Origin: Thermococcus sp.
GTDB taxonomy: Archaea > Methanobacteriota_B > Thermococci > Thermococcales > Thermococcaceae
Assembly: GCF_027023865.1 (NCBI RefSeq)
Contig: NZ_JALVUC010000001.1
Coordinates: 1 to 58,732 of the forward strand
Direction: 5' to 3'
Length of the DNA: 58,732 nucleotides
A model generated the notes under the pieces. That model did no database searches. It was not told the origin of the DNA and worked only from the letters and a program-made list of their open reading frames with translations. A program made the position numbers and the translations under genes. Within the stretch, counting starts at the first letter, position 1. Each line of letters opens with the position of its first letter. Below are positions 35,349 through 44,252 of the stretch, in pieces.

Positions 35349-35813
35349 TCACCCAAGTTCGATTAGTGGTTGTCTGGTGTCGACTGTGTCGCCTTCTTTG
35401 ACGAGGATTTTCTTTACTGTCCCGTTTCTTGGTGATGGGATTTCGTTCTCCATTTTCATTGCTTCTAGGATTATTAATCCTTGACCGGTTTTAACCTCTT
35501 CACCCTCTTTAACGAGGATTTTTAGAATTTTACCCGGCATTGGGGACGTAACAACACCCTCTCCCGCTGGAGCGGGTGTTGAGGTTGCTGGAGTGGCTGG
35601 GGCAACTGGAGCCGATACTGGAGAAGAAGCAGCGGCCGGAACACCCAAACCAGAGACCTGGGATGGTGTGCTCAAAGCTCCGACGTTGATTCCCAGCCCC
35701 TTCGCTTCAACATCGTAGCTCTTCTCGTTGAACATTACCCGGAACTTCCCCCCAGGGAGTTCCTCGACATCAACTTCGTACTCAACACCGTCAACGATGA
35801 CCTTGACTTTCAT
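35349..35813 (-). CDS. Biotin carboxyl-carrier subunit of the decarboxylase
   Basis: This 154-residue protein has a C-terminal biotinyl domain with the biotinylated Lys in EAMKMENEI. A Pro/Ala/Thr-rich flexible linker (about residues 58-82) lets the biotin swing between the carboxyltransferase and the membrane pump. The N-terminal part (KVKVIVDGVEYEVDVEEL) is a small beta domain. The ATG at 35813 has GGTGA upstream and overlaps the stop of the preceding gene's frame region at 35816 closely. Confidence 0.93.
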   Translation of the reverse strand: MKVKVIVDGVEYEVDVEELPGGKFRVMFNEKSYDVEAKGLGINVGALSTPSQVSGLGVPAAASSPVSAPVAPATPATSTPAPAGEGVVTSPMPGKILKILVKEGEEVKTGQGLIILEAMKMENEIPSPRNGTVKKILVKEGDTVDTRQPLIELG

Positions 35814-35815
35814 CT

Positions 35816-36199
35816 TCACCACTTCCCTAACTCGTAGTTGAAATCCTCACCATCCTCCATTGAACTCTGCAGGCCGTAGAGACGCCACGCGTCGGAAACC
35901 TTTCTCCTGAAGGGTAGGGGTCTGAGCTGGCTTGCCTTCTCGGCGGTGTAAGCCAAAACCGCGGCCGTTATAACCGCGAGGTCCCTCGGCGGTATCTCCT
36001 GTTTCTCCTCCGCCTCTGTTTTGGGGACTGGAGTGGGTGCTGGAGATGAAGCGGCCGCAGTCTCCCTCTCAACGAGTCTTCTCTCAGTCCAGCCAACGGC
36101 GTAGAGAACCACCGCGAGTATTGACAGCACGGTGAAAACTATTGTAACACCCAGCACGGTGAGGTCAAGTCCCTCTATGAACTCCGCCATCGTCGTCAT
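35816..36199 (-). CDS. Decarboxylase small membrane subunit (OadG/MmdD-like)
   Basis: This 127-residue protein has one N-terminal membrane helix (LDLTVLGVTIVFTVLSILAVVLYAVGW), a Pro/Ala/Glu linker and a short C-terminal helix, the layout of OadG-type subunits that hold the complex together. The ATG at 36199 has GAGGTG upstream; 36190 is an alternative. It is located between the carboxyltransferase and biotin-carrier genes. Confidence 0.88.
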   Translation of the reverse strand: MTTMAEFIEGLDLTVLGVTIVFTVLSILAVVLYAVGWTERRLVERETAAASSPAPTPVPKTEAEEKQEIPPRDLAVITAAVLAYTAEKASQLRPLPFRRKVSDAWRLYGLQSSMEDGEDFNYELGKW

Positions 36200-36208
36200 G
36201 CTAACACC

Positions 36209-37777
36209 TCACAGCGGTATGTTGCCGTGTTTCTTCGGCGGGAGCTTGACGCGCTTGCTCCCCAGGGCCTCTAGCGACATGATTATCTTCGCCCTCGTTT
36301 CAGCAGGGTCTATGACGTCGTCGATGTAGCCGCGAGCAGCTGCCACATACGGGTTGGCGAACTTCTCTCTGTACTCGGCTATCTTCTGCTGTCTGACTTC
36401 CTCAGGCTTCTCGGCCGCGGCTATCTCCTTGCGGAAGATTATGTTCGCCGCCCCCTCCGGACCCATGACCGCTATCTCCGCGGTGGGCCACGCATAGACG
36501 AAGTCGGCACCGAGGTGCTTGCTTCCCATCGCGAGATACGCCCCACCGTAGGCCTTTCTCAGCACAACTGTAACCATCGGCACCGTCGCCTCGGCGTAGG
36601 CGTAGAGTATCTTCGCGCCGTGCCTGATGATTCCGCCGTACTCCTGCTGCGTTCCAGGGAGATATCCCGGAACGTCGACGAGCGTAACTATCGGGATGTT
36701 GAAGGCGTCACAGGTTCTCACGAAGCGCGCAATCTTGTCTGAGCTGTCTATGTCGAGAACGCCGGCGAGATGAATCGGGTTGTTCGCTACGATGCCAACC
36801 GTCCCCCCGTTCATCCTTCCAAAGCCAACGACGGCGTTCGGAGCGAAGTACGGAAGAATCTCGAGGAAATCCGGGTTGCCGTTCTCGTCGCGGTCAACTA
36901 TCTCATAGATGACCCCCCTCACGTCATAGCCCTTGTTCGGATCATCTGGAACGATGGTGTAGAGGTTTTCGGTCTTCCTGAACGGCAAGTCGCTGGTTTT
37001 GACGCGCGGCGGCTTCTCCACGTTGTTTGACGGGAGGTAGCCGATGAGCCTCCTGATGAGGGCAAGAACCTCCTCGTCGCTCTTTCCTATAAGGTGAGCC
37101 TGGCCGGCCCTCTGGGCGTGAACCATCGCTCCACCGAGCTGTACCGGTGTAACCTCTACGCCGGTAACGGCCTTGACGACCTGCGGCCCAGTGATGAACA
37201 TGAAGCTCGCCGGATTATCCACCATGAGGATGAAGTCACCTATGGCGGGGCTGTAGACGGCTCCTCCAGCACAAGGACCCATTATAGCCGTAATCTGTGG
37301 AACCACCCCGCTCAGGAGGGTGTTCATCTTGAAGATGTCGCCGTAGCCCTTGAGCGAGTCGACGCCCTCCTGAATCCTCGCTCCCCCGGAGTCGTTGAGG
37401 CCTATAATCGGTGCACCGGCCTCAAGGGCTAGCTCCATGACGCGCTTTATCTTCGCCGCGTGCATCTCCCCCAGAGAGCCGCCCATGACGGTGAAGTCTT
37501 GGGCGAAGACGAAGACCAAACGGCCGTCGATGGTTCCATAGCCGGTTATGACACCGTCCGCCGGAAGCTCTTTCCTGTCCATTCCGAACTCCGTTCCGCG
37601 GTGTTTGACGAACATTCCAATCTCGACAAAGCTCCCAGGATCGAGGAGTTTTTCAACCCTCTCGCGGGCGGTGAGCTTTCCCTTGGCGTGCTGCTTCTCC
37701 ACGGCCTTTTCGCCGCCCATCGCCAAAATCTCTCTCTTCCTCTCATACAGTTCGTTGACCTTCTCCTCCATGCTCAT
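36209..37777 (-). CDS. mmdA: Methylmalonyl-CoA decarboxylase alpha subunit (carboxyltransferase)
   Basis: This 522-residue carboxyltransferase moves the carboxyl group from methylmalonyl-CoA to biotin. It has the acyl-CoA carboxylase beta fold: SGGARIQEGVDSLKGYGDIF, the oxyanion-type GPCAGGAVYSPAI in the first half and LVDVPGYLPGTQQEYGGIIRHGAKILYAY in the second. The ATG at 37777 (or 37771) follows GGGGGAG. Gene order alpha-gamma-biotin carrier-beta indicates a complete Na+-translocating decarboxylase. The close relation to propionyl-CoA carboxylase means the preferred acyl-CoA is an inference. Confidence 0.92.
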   Translation of the reverse strand: MSMEEKVNELYERKREILAMGGEKAVEKQHAKGKLTARERVEKLLDPGSFVEIGMFVKHRGTEFGMDRKELPADGVITGYGTIDGRLVFVFAQDFTVMGGSLGEMHAAKIKRVMELALEAGAPIIGLNDSGGARIQEGVDSLKGYGDIFKMNTLLSGVVPQITAIMGPCAGGAVYSPAIGDFILMVDNPASFMFITGPQVVKAVTGVEVTPVQLGGAMVHAQRAGQAHLIGKSDEEVLALIRRLIGYLPSNNVEKPPRVKTSDLPFRKTENLYTIVPDDPNKGYDVRGVIYEIVDRDENGNPDFLEILPYFAPNAVVGFGRMNGGTVGIVANNPIHLAGVLDIDSSDKIARFVRTCDAFNIPIVTLVDVPGYLPGTQQEYGGIIRHGAKILYAYAEATVPMVTVVLRKAYGGAYLAMGSKHLGADFVYAWPTAEIAVMGPEGAANIIFRKEIAAAEKPEEVRQQKIAEYREKFANPYVAAARGYIDDVIDPAETRAKIIMSLEALGSKRVKLPPKKHGNIPL

Positions 37778-37920
37778 GAGAACTCCCCCTTGGGTGGCAT
37801 GATGCCTGGCACTTGTAGTTTGTAAAGTTTAAAAGGGTTTTCAACCCTTAGAATGCCCTAATGGATAAAACATCCATTGAGTTTGGACTGAAAGTAAAAC
37901 GCCGGAAGAAAAAAAGGGGA

Positions 37921-38352
37921 TCAAATGTGTTGTATCGGCGTCTCAGCTCCACAGGCCTCACACTTGAGGAAGTAGAAGCGACCCTTTTTGATGATCTTCG
38001 TGTCCGGTGAGCCGCAGACCGGGCAGATGACGAACTCTCTGAGGTACTTTTTGAGCTTGTTACTTATGAGGTATGGCGTGAAGCGTCCTTGAAGGATAAC
38101 GCGCCTTCCCTCAAGCGTTCCAGCGGTTCCGACCTCCCTCAGCAGGAACTTAAGAAGGTGGTTCGGTTCGCGGTTCATAGCCTCGGCTATGTCTAGGAAG
38201 TTCTCGATTATCGTCCTGTTGCCGGCTATCGTAACCTGCGCCGCGGGAACCTCAAAACGTGAAGCGTGATTTTTGACGTTCTCTGGAAGCTCATCATGGG
38301 CCTTCTCCAGAAGACCTTCGAAATCGTAAAAGTCAACCTTTTTCTCGCTCAT
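37921..38352 (-). CDS. Translation initiation factor aIF2 beta
   Basis: This 143-residue beta subunit of the heterotrimeric initiator-tRNA carrier aIF2 has an N-terminal helix ([18 protein letters not shown]) that binds the gamma subunit. A middle alpha-beta domain ([26 protein letters not shown]) follows. The C-terminal zinc ribbon uses [10 protein letters not shown] and CEACG. The ATG at 38352 has GGAGGTGAG upstream. It lies 80 bases after the MCM gene on the same strand, an association seen in other Thermococcales. Confidence 0.96.
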   Translation of the reverse strand: MSEKKVDFYDFEGLLEKAHDELPENVKNHASRFEVPAAQVTIAGNRTIIENFLDIAEAMNREPNHLLKFLLREVGTAGTLEGRRVILQGRFTPYLISNKLKKYLREFVICPVCGSPDTKIIKKGRFYFLKCEACGAETPIQHI

Positions 38353-38432
38353 GCTCTCACCTCCATCTTACCTCCCCTGCCCCGTTTATAACCTTTTGGC
38401 GTGGGTTGTCAAGAAAGAGTGGAAATGAAAAC

Positions 38433-41400
38433 TCAAAGCACCCTGTAGAACCCAGCCCTTGGCTCATATATCCTCGCATCCCTCTTCAGGTCGTTCAGCA
38501 GTTTCCTAATATCATTCTCCGTGCCAATTCCGGCCTGCTTCGCCGCCTCGATAACCCTATCCTCCGGTGCTCCGAACTCGCCCTCACTCTCAAGGTTCTT
38601 GATGACGTCAAGGAGCCTGTCAATCTTGTTTATCTTCTTGGAGCTTTTACCGACCTCGAGGATGGATATGTCGAGCGTTCCTTCCTCATCAGTAGCGATG
38701 GTCCTTATCATCTCCTCGATTATCTGAATTGCCGCCCTTGCATCCTCCCTGGTTACCGTCTCGCTCAGCCGCATCCTCGCGTGGGCCTCACTGAGTCTTA
38801 TCAGGGCCTCTAACTGTCTGGCAGTCACTGGAATCGGTTGTACGCCTTCCTCCTCGCCGGAGTGCTTGAACCCCTTCCTCATCCTCACGTAGTAGCGCTT
38901 TATCTCATCCATCGCTTCCCTACTGAGAGTGGGATGGACGTTCTTCCTTGCGTAGGCTATGTACTTCTTGAGCAGGTCGTAGGGTATCTTCGGCGTTACG
39001 GCCTCAGCCTCCCCCCTGCGGACCTTAAGGATGTGCTCAGCTATGCTCGCGTCAACCTTCTCATCAGGTTCATCCAACAGGAGGAAGATAAGGTCGAAAC
39101 GGCTGAGCAATGTGGGCGGGAGGTCGAGCTGCTCCGGGAGGCTCTTATGTCTATTGAAGCGGCCGTACTTCGGATTTGCGGCCGCTATGACGGTTGTCCT
39201 CGAGTTAAGCGTCGCAGTGATGCCCGCCTTACTGATGCTGATGCTTTGCTGTTCCAGCGCTTCATGTATGGCGCTCCTATCCCTGTCACTCATCTTGTCG
39301 AACTCGTCTATGCAGTTGTGAACGATTATTCCCTCGGCGACGAAGTTGTGCTCTCCCGGAACGTAGAGGTCATAAACGTAGCCTTCATAGGGGATCTTTT
39401 TGATTGAGGTGATTTCATCCAAGAAATAATCCCTTGTCGATAGAATCTCAAGCTTAAGTCTGATCTCAGGGGTTAGGACATCGCTGAGTTTTACTACAAG
39501 TTTTCTCAGCTGGATTCTACTGGGCTGATACTTGTCCTTGGCGTAGGAGTAAACCGTACTCCAAAGCCCCCTCTCTTGAAGTAGCTTAGTCGGAACACTT
39601 TTAATGATCTCCTTTGCAACTCTCATTACAGGTTCAGCGGGAACCTTATCGCTTCTCGAAGAAACAAGGTGCTTTTTGGATGGTATGTCTTTGGCTTTAA
39701 CGCTGTAACCTTTGACCGCGTTAAGCAGGTTTGTCACGTCTTCTCTTCCAGTTATCCGAATTTTGTTAGCGTTATCCCCCTGAATTACGCGCGCGTACAC
39801 ATCGAATCTCCTGAGCAGGAGTGCAAAGGCCCTATCCTTTTCAAAGTCGCTTGAGAGCATGAATTCTATATGAACAATGCTGCCTTTCTTGCTCCTCTTA
39901 ATGGACACGCAGCCATCAGAGTCAAGTGCTCCTGCAACAAAGCCCTTCAGGGCCTCATCGTCCAAGGAGAAAGTATTCTTGAGGCTGTCTCCGGTGATAT
40001 ACTCGTAGAGGTAAGCGAGCAGTGGTGAACTGACGTGGAAGGTGACCGTCTCGCTTCTCATTGTCCGCTCGTATTCTCTCAGCTGTCCACCGTAGAAGCT
40101 TGAAAAGGCGCTCTTAATCTCCTGTATCTGGTCTCTGTGAATCTTTGACTGCACAATGCGGACGTGAACCTTCGAGCCATCTCGTTTTATCCACCCGTCT
40201 CCATAGAGGAAACCCAAGAAGTAGGCAAGCTCTGGGGTTATGTAAGCGACCTTAAGGCGCTCCCTGCGGTAGTTTGGACCGTAGGTTAACGGTCTTTCAC
40301 GCCATTTTTCGTAAATCCCAAGTTCCCAGAGTATCTTCCTGAACTTCCCAATGCTGATGGAACCCTTTCCTGAAAGGAAATCCTTAGAAACGTTGTGCTT
40401 CCTGTTGAACTCAGCAAGGGTCTTGAACCTCTTGAGGACCTCTGCCTTCAGTTCTTCCTTTTCTTCCCGGGTCAATTTGACCTTCCAGTTTGATGGCAGA
40501 ATGTCGAGTATGTAAACCCGTTCTTTAACTTGGGAAAGTTTAAGCGGGGCGACAATCCTATCTCCAACCCTGAACTTCTCAGCCTCCTTCCACTCAAGCG
40601 TCCTTCCGTCCACCAGGAGGTGGTCTGGAGTTAGGGTTACCTCGTTGCCGGAGTGGAACTTTATCCTGAGGAGATCTCCCTTCCAGGGCTTCCTGCGGAT
40701 TATTGTTGCCTTTGAACCCTTTGTCTTCATGCTTTCAAGGTCGAGGGCAACAACGTTTATCTCCTTCTCCTGAATGTCCACGACCTGACCGTCTGAGAGG
40801 GCCTTGTAGGACTTGTTCAGCTCAAAGAGGTCTTCAATTCTCTGATATCTTCCGTCAACGAGAACCCTTGAGTCCGGATGCAGGCAGGCGAATCCACCGT
40901 CCGCTAAGACGAGAACACCCGCTTCTAAGACCCACGAGCCGGTGAACTCGTCTCTTACTGCCGCCGCTGTGTTGTGGACAACGAAGCCGTTGGCTATGAA
41001 GCTGTGAGAACCTTCCACCGTGAGATCGTAGACGTACTCGTAGGGGGAGGGAATGAATTCTTTTGTTATTCTTACCGGTTCCTCGGGAGTTAGAACCTGC
41101 CCGTTTATCTCCCGTGCCTGTACCCATCCATTTGGTGTCAGGAGCTTCGTCTCGGGGGTCACTGTTATCTCTTTCCTGTTCTCCCCTTTAATGCGAACGA
41201 GTTCTTTGGGAGCCTTTAGCTTCCAGAGGCGCAGGACTTTTCTCTCGCCGTCTTTGGTCTTCACTGCAAGTCCAAGGACCTCTGCGTCAACGCTCTTGTA
41301 ATCATCAACTTCCCCAGGGGTGACCTTCTCAATGAGTTTTCCTATTTCAATCCTGCCCATGTTTGTCTCAATAATCGAATCCGGAGAGACACACAGCCCA

Positions 41401-43031
41401 GCCGCAGAACTGCTTTTACCACTCGTGTAAATCGCCCTTGGAGCTAAATTAGCCACGTAGCGGAGAATCTGGCTGTTGTGGACAAAGATATCGTTGGCAA
41501 TGAAGTTGTGGTGCTCCGGAACCTGGAGGTCGTAGACCCAGGGGTGCTCCGGTTTGTACTCCTCGATCTCTTCAATCCTATCCCAGAAGATGTCGGACTC
41601 CGCTAGAAGTTTTCTGAGGTTCTCATCCTCCGTTTCAGGTATAATTCTCGGTTCGCTTTCTTTTCTCGGTGTTGCTATGAAACCCCCTTCTCTAAGCTCT
41701 TCCGCTTTCCTCGTCTTAAACTGTCCGTCCTCAAAGACGAAGAAGGGATGAGTTGGCGTTACCTTAATCTCCCTGCCGCTGCCGGTCTTTACCCTAAACA
41801 TTCTCTCTGGAGCGGTTCTCTTCCAGGCTATATTGGCCTTGACCTTTCTTACCTTCAGGGTCTTCGCGTCGAGGGTGTAAAGTTCAAGGTCGATAGGAGC
41901 GTAGGCACCATCGTCAACCTTCCCGAGTGTCCCATCCTTTTCCGCCCTCTCAACGGCTTCTTCAACAATCTCTCCAATTTTTTTCAGGCTCCCATCGGCC
42001 AAAACAACCTCTGTGTTGTAATCAACGCACTTAGCTACTCCGGGGTCTCCCACAAGCAGGACGTGGCTCTCTCCCCTCAATTTGGTCCCGTCGGGCAGGT
42101 TTCTCTGAACTCCGCCGAACAGAGCTAAAGCTATGCCCTTCTTCACCGTCCTGTGGCCCCATATCGCCGGTGCTATTGAGTCCACTATCGCGTCAACTAT
42201 ATCCTTCCTCCTGGCAAGCTCGCGTATCTTCTGCTCGTCCTCTGGAGAGATCTCAAGCTCCTCTATCTCCTTGCTGAGTTGCTCTATGTGGTTGACCTCA
42301 AGAACCTTCTTAAAGATGGGCCTCTTGTCCTTCTGCTCGAGGATAACCCTGAGGATTCCGGTAACGAGAACGCGGTCACCCGGCAGAGCCGTGTCAACGA
42401 GGTCGTCGAGCAGAATTGCATCGACGAAGCGGGGCATCTGACCACCCTTCAAGCTCTCGGGTCTGTCCTGAAGGCGGAAACTCTGGAAGTTTATGAAACG
42501 ACTCTTCTCTACGTTAAGGTCGACGTTTCTGCTTCCACAGGCGTCGCACTTGGCAGGCTTGACGAGGTTCTCGTATGGTCTCTGGAGTCTTACCATCTCG
42601 TTGCCGCAGTCCTTACAGACGAAGACGGCTTTTTCAACGAAGGGCTTGACCTCGCTGACGCGTGTGATGATTCCCTCAACCTGTATAAGACGGTTTATGT
42701 GCTCGCTCCCTATCTCCTTCACCAAGAGCGTCTTAGGGAGGTTAAAGAAGCGCGCATGAACCTTAAATTCCTCCTCTTTCAGGAGCTGTTCGCGGAGGAC
42801 TATTTGAATCGCGTCCTCGGCCGCTAAAATGCTCTCCTCTGGGTTCTCCAAGAGTTCTGCCGCAAGCTCCGGGTCGTATGAATTGAGGTGCGTCCAATCT
42901 ATCGAGAGTGAGCGCTTTGGGGTGAGCGTCAGCAGGTCCTTCAGCTTGTTTAGATAAACTCCTCTGCCCTCGTTGTCCACGTAACCCTTCAGGAAGTTCG
43001 CGTATCTCCCAATCATATCCTCGCGGTCCAT
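38433..43031 (-). CDS. mcm: Replicative helicase MCM precursor with three inteins
   Basis: The precursor is 1532 residues from the ATG at 43031; removing inteins of 185, 141 and 524 residues leaves 682, the normal size of archaeal MCM. The N-terminal domain has the zinc motif CKDCGNEM...CDACGSRN. The AAA+ core has Walker A (GDPGVAK/SQ), the SSSAAGL/TAAA loop, Walker B (LADGGFA/CIDEFDKM), sensor 1 (AAANPKYGRF) and the arginine finger (LLSRFDLIF). A winged helix ends the protein. Each of the three inteins interrupts an essential ATPase element, so all three must splice. The start overlaps the stop of the GINS gene (TGATG). Confidence 0.96.
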   Translation of the reverse strand: MDREDMIGRYANFLKGYVDNEGRGVYLNKLKDLLTLTPKRSLSIDWTHLNSYDPELAAELLENPEESILAAEDAIQIVLREQLLKEEEFKVHARFFNLPKTLLVKEIGSEHINRLIQVEGIITRVSEVKPFVEKAVFVCKDCGNEMVRLQRPYENLVKPAKCDACGSRNVDLNVEKSRFINFQSFRLQDRPESLKGGQMPRFVDAILLDDLVDTALPGDRVLVTGILRVILEQKDKRPIFKKVLEVNHIEQLSKEIEELEISPEDEQKIRELARRKDIVDAIVDSIAPAIWGHRTVKKGIALALFGGVQRNLPDGTKLRGESHVLLVGDPGVAKCVDYNTEVVLADGSLKKIGEIVEEAVERAEKDGTLGKVDDGAYAPIDLELYTLDAKTLKVRKVKANIAWKRTAPERMFRVKTGSGREIKVTPTHPFFVFEDGQFKTRKAEELREGGFIATPRKESEPRIIPETEDENLRKLLAESDIFWDRIEEIEEYKPEHPWVYDLQVPEHHNFIANDIFVHNSQILRYVANLAPRAIYTSGKSSSAAGLCVSPDSIIETNMGRIEIGKLIEKVTPGEVDDYKSVDAEVLGLAVKTKDGERKVLRLWKLKAPKELVRIKGENRKEITVTPETKLLTPNGWVQAREINGQVLTPEEPVRITKEFIPSPYEYVYDLTVEGSHSFIANGFVVHNTAAAVRDEFTGSWVLEAGVLVLADGGFACLHPDSRVLVDGRYQRIEDLFELNKSYKALSDGQVVDIQEKEINVVALDLESMKTKGSKATIIRRKPWKGDLLRIKFHSGNEVTLTPDHLLVDGRTLEWKEAEKFRVGDRIVAPLKLSQVKERVYILDILPSNWKVKLTREEKEELKAEVLKRFKTLAEFNRKHNVSKDFLSGKGSISIGKFRKILWELGIYEKWRERPLTYGPNYRRERLKVAYITPELAYFLGFLYGDGWIKRDGSKVHVRIVQSKIHRDQIQEIKSAFSSFYGGQLREYERTMRSETVTFHVSSPLLAYLYEYITGDSLKNTFSLDDEALKGFVAGALDSDGCVSIKRSKKGSIVHIEFMLSSDFEKDRAFALLLRRFDVYARVIQGDNANKIRITGREDVTNLLNAVKGYSVKAKDIPSKKHLVSSRSDKVPAEPVMRVAKEIIKSVPTKLLQERGLWSTVYSYAKDKYQPSRIQLRKLVVKLSDVLTPEIRLKLEILSTRDYFLDEITSIKKIPYEGYVYDLYVPGEHNFVAEGIIVHNCIDEFDKMSDRDRSAIHEALEQQSISISKAGITATLNSRTTVIAAANPKYGRFNRHKSLPEQLDLPPTLLSRFDLIFLLLDEPDEKVDASIAEHILKVRRGEAEAVTPKIPYDLLKKYIAYARKNVHPTLSREAMDEIKRYYVRMRKGFKHSGEEEGVQPIPVTARQLEALIRLSEAHARMRLSETVTREDARAAIQIIEEMIRTIATDEEGTLDISILEVGKSSKKINKIDRLLDVIKNLESEGEFGAPEDRVIEAAKQAGIGTENDIRKLLNDLKRDARIYEPRAGFYRVL
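39315..40886 (-). other. MCM intein 3, in Walker B, with LAGLIDADG endonuclease
   Basis: This 524-residue intein begins CLHPDSRVLVDG and ends HNFVAEGIIVHN, with host Cys as +1 (CIDEFDKM). Block B is VTLTPDHLLVDG, with Thr and His present. Two LAGLIDADG motifs, LGFLYGDGWI and VAGALDSDGC, retain acidic residues, and a long helical insertion lies between block B and the first. It is inserted directly before the Walker B aspartates. Confidence 0.93.
40971..41393 (-). other. MCM intein 2, mini-intein after SSSAAGL
   Basis: This 141-residue intein begins CVSPDSIIETNMG and ends HSFIANGFVVHN, with host Thr as +1. It is very short and has no endonuclease. The block-B position usually holding His (TxxH) reads TPETK, so the conserved His is missing, while Lys follows. 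A T. kodakarensis CDC21 intein lacking this His has been reported, as I recall, to splice by a compensatory mechanism. Confidence 0.9.
41475..42029 (-). other. MCM intein 1, mini-intein in Walker A
   Basis: This 185-residue intein has a Cys1 start (CVDYNTEVVLADGS), block B with VTPTHPFFV, the C-terminal block F/G HNFIANDIFVHN, and +1 Ser of the host. No LAGLIDADG motif is visible, so it is a splicing-only mini-intein. The site, between GDPGVAK and SQ, corresponds to the CDC21-a position known from Pyrococcus. Confidence 0.93.
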
Positions 43032-43525
43032 CACTCCTCACCGAGCCACTCGTTTCTTATCTTTGAAAGCTGGAGGTAAACGCGCCTCTCCTCGGGCGAA
43101 AGGCGGGAAAGCAGTTCAAGGCTGTTTGGGCGCCACATTACGGCCTTCAGTATCTTGTTGAAGCGCAGCTTTTTTAGGTACTCGGTCTTCTTCTTGAGGT
43201 TGGCCAGCTTGGTGAGCTTGACGTTTATGGTTTCTATGCCCTCACCGGCGTTCATTCTGACGTAGTTTTCGAGGTAGTGCATGTAGAACTCGGCCCTGTC
43301 GTATAGGCCGGCCGGAAGCGGCATCACAGGCTCGTTCTCCCTCTCCTCGGCTATCGCCCTGTCTATTTCACCTATTATCTTGTCAGTCTCGTCAATGACC
43401 TCAACCACACCGGCCCCCCACAGCTCCCTCGCCTTCCAGTCCTCCACGAGAACGACGTCCCCGGCATTCCAATCGCCGAAGGGCCTGAGGATTTTAACGG
43501 CTACGAGTGCCCTCCCAGTGAGCAT
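43031..43525 (-). CDS. gins23: GINS complex subunit, Gins23 type
   Basis: This 164-residue protein is, by size and position directly upstream of MCM, the Gins23 subunit of the archaeal GINS complex. GINS joins MCM and the GAN/RecJ nuclease in the CMG-like helicase. It begins with a beta domain (KILRPFGDWNAGDVVLVEDWKARELWGAGVVEVID) followed by the helical domain, the order expected for the B-A type. The stop overlaps the MCM start. A TATA-like TTTATTAG (- strand, near 43556-43563) lies about 33 bases before its ATG and probably serves the whole GINS-MCM-aIF2beta set. Confidence 0.88.
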   Translation of the reverse strand: MLTGRALVAVKILRPFGDWNAGDVVLVEDWKARELWGAGVVEVIDETDKIIGEIDRAIAEERENEPVMPLPAGLYDRAEFYMHYLENYVRMNAGEGIETINVKLTKLANLKKKTEYLKKLRFNKILKAVMWRPNSLELLSRLSPEERRVYLQLSKIRNEWLGEE

Positions 43526-43555
43526 GATACCACCTGAACGACCTAAGATTTTTGG

Positions 43556-43563
43556 CTAATAAA
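43556..43563 (-). promoter_or_regulatory. TATA box of the GINS-MCM operon
   Basis: TTTATTAG on the - strand lies about 33 bases from the ATG at 43525, and GGTGGTATC forms the ribosome site. The rest of the 190-base gap to the rightward phosphoesterase gene shows a second TATA-like CCTATAAAC on the + strand near 43672. Confidence 0.45.
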
Positions 43564-43714
43564 CCTTGCCGGAACAGCTTGGAACCCTGCTGAACTCGAT
43601 TGTGCCAGTTCCTTTTCCACTCGAATGAATTCATGGGTACATACGAACCCCTGGACAATGGAGTCCTCGATAACCCTATAAACTTGGGGAGAAATTCGTA
43701 TGGGGTGAGTGATA

Positions 43715-44227
43715 GTGCTGATAGGGATAATGAGTGATACTCACGACAACCTTCCCGCTATAGCGAAGGCGGTGGAGCTTTTCAACCGCGAGAACGTTGA
43801 ACTCGTCATCCATGCCGGGGACTATGTTGCTCCATTCGTCGCGGGTGAGCTTAAAAAGCTCAAGGCGCCGCTTAGAGGGGTCTTCGGCAACAACGACGGT
43901 GAGAGGAAGGGTCTCTACGAAGCGCTTGGCATCTACGACGAGCTGATAGAACTTAAGGCAGATGGCATGAAGATAGCTGTAACCCACGGGACGAACGAGG
44001 TCCTCGTCAGGGCGCTGGCAAGGAGCAGGCTCTACGATGTGGTCGTCGTCGGCCACACCCACCGCTACGAGATACGCGAGGTGGGTAGGACGATACTCAT
44101 CAACCCGGGGGAGGTCTGCGGCTACCTGACTGGGGTCAAGAGCGTCGCTTTGCTTGACACGAGGAAGAGGGAAGTGAAGATCATCAACCTCGACACAGGG
44201 GAGCTTCTTGGGGCGATGGGCCTCTGA
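43715..44227 (+). CDS. MJ0936/YfcE-type metallophosphodiesterase
   Basis: This calcineurin-like phosphoesterase of about 170 residues has the metal ligands in order: IMSDTHDN (D, H), VIHAGDYV (D), GVFGNNDGE (N), AVTHGT (H) and VVVGHTHRYE (H x H). The family hydrolyses phosphodiesters such as cyclic nucleotides or small substrates. The start is uncertain: GTG at 43715 has GGGGTGA 6 bases upstream; GTG at 43709 overlaps it. No ATG gives a full-length fold. It is followed after 25 bases by a gene of unknown function, probably co-transcribed. Confidence 0.88.
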   Translation: MLIGIMSDTHDNLPAIAKAVELFNRENVELVIHAGDYVAPFVAGELKKLKAPLRGVFGNNDGERKGLYEALGIYDELIELKADGMKIAVTHGTNEVLVRALARSRLYDVVVVGHTHRYEIREVGRTILINPGEVCGYLTGVKSVALLDTRKREVKIINLDTGELLGAMGL

Positions 44228-44252
44228 TGAGCGCCTCTAACTGGCGGTGAGT

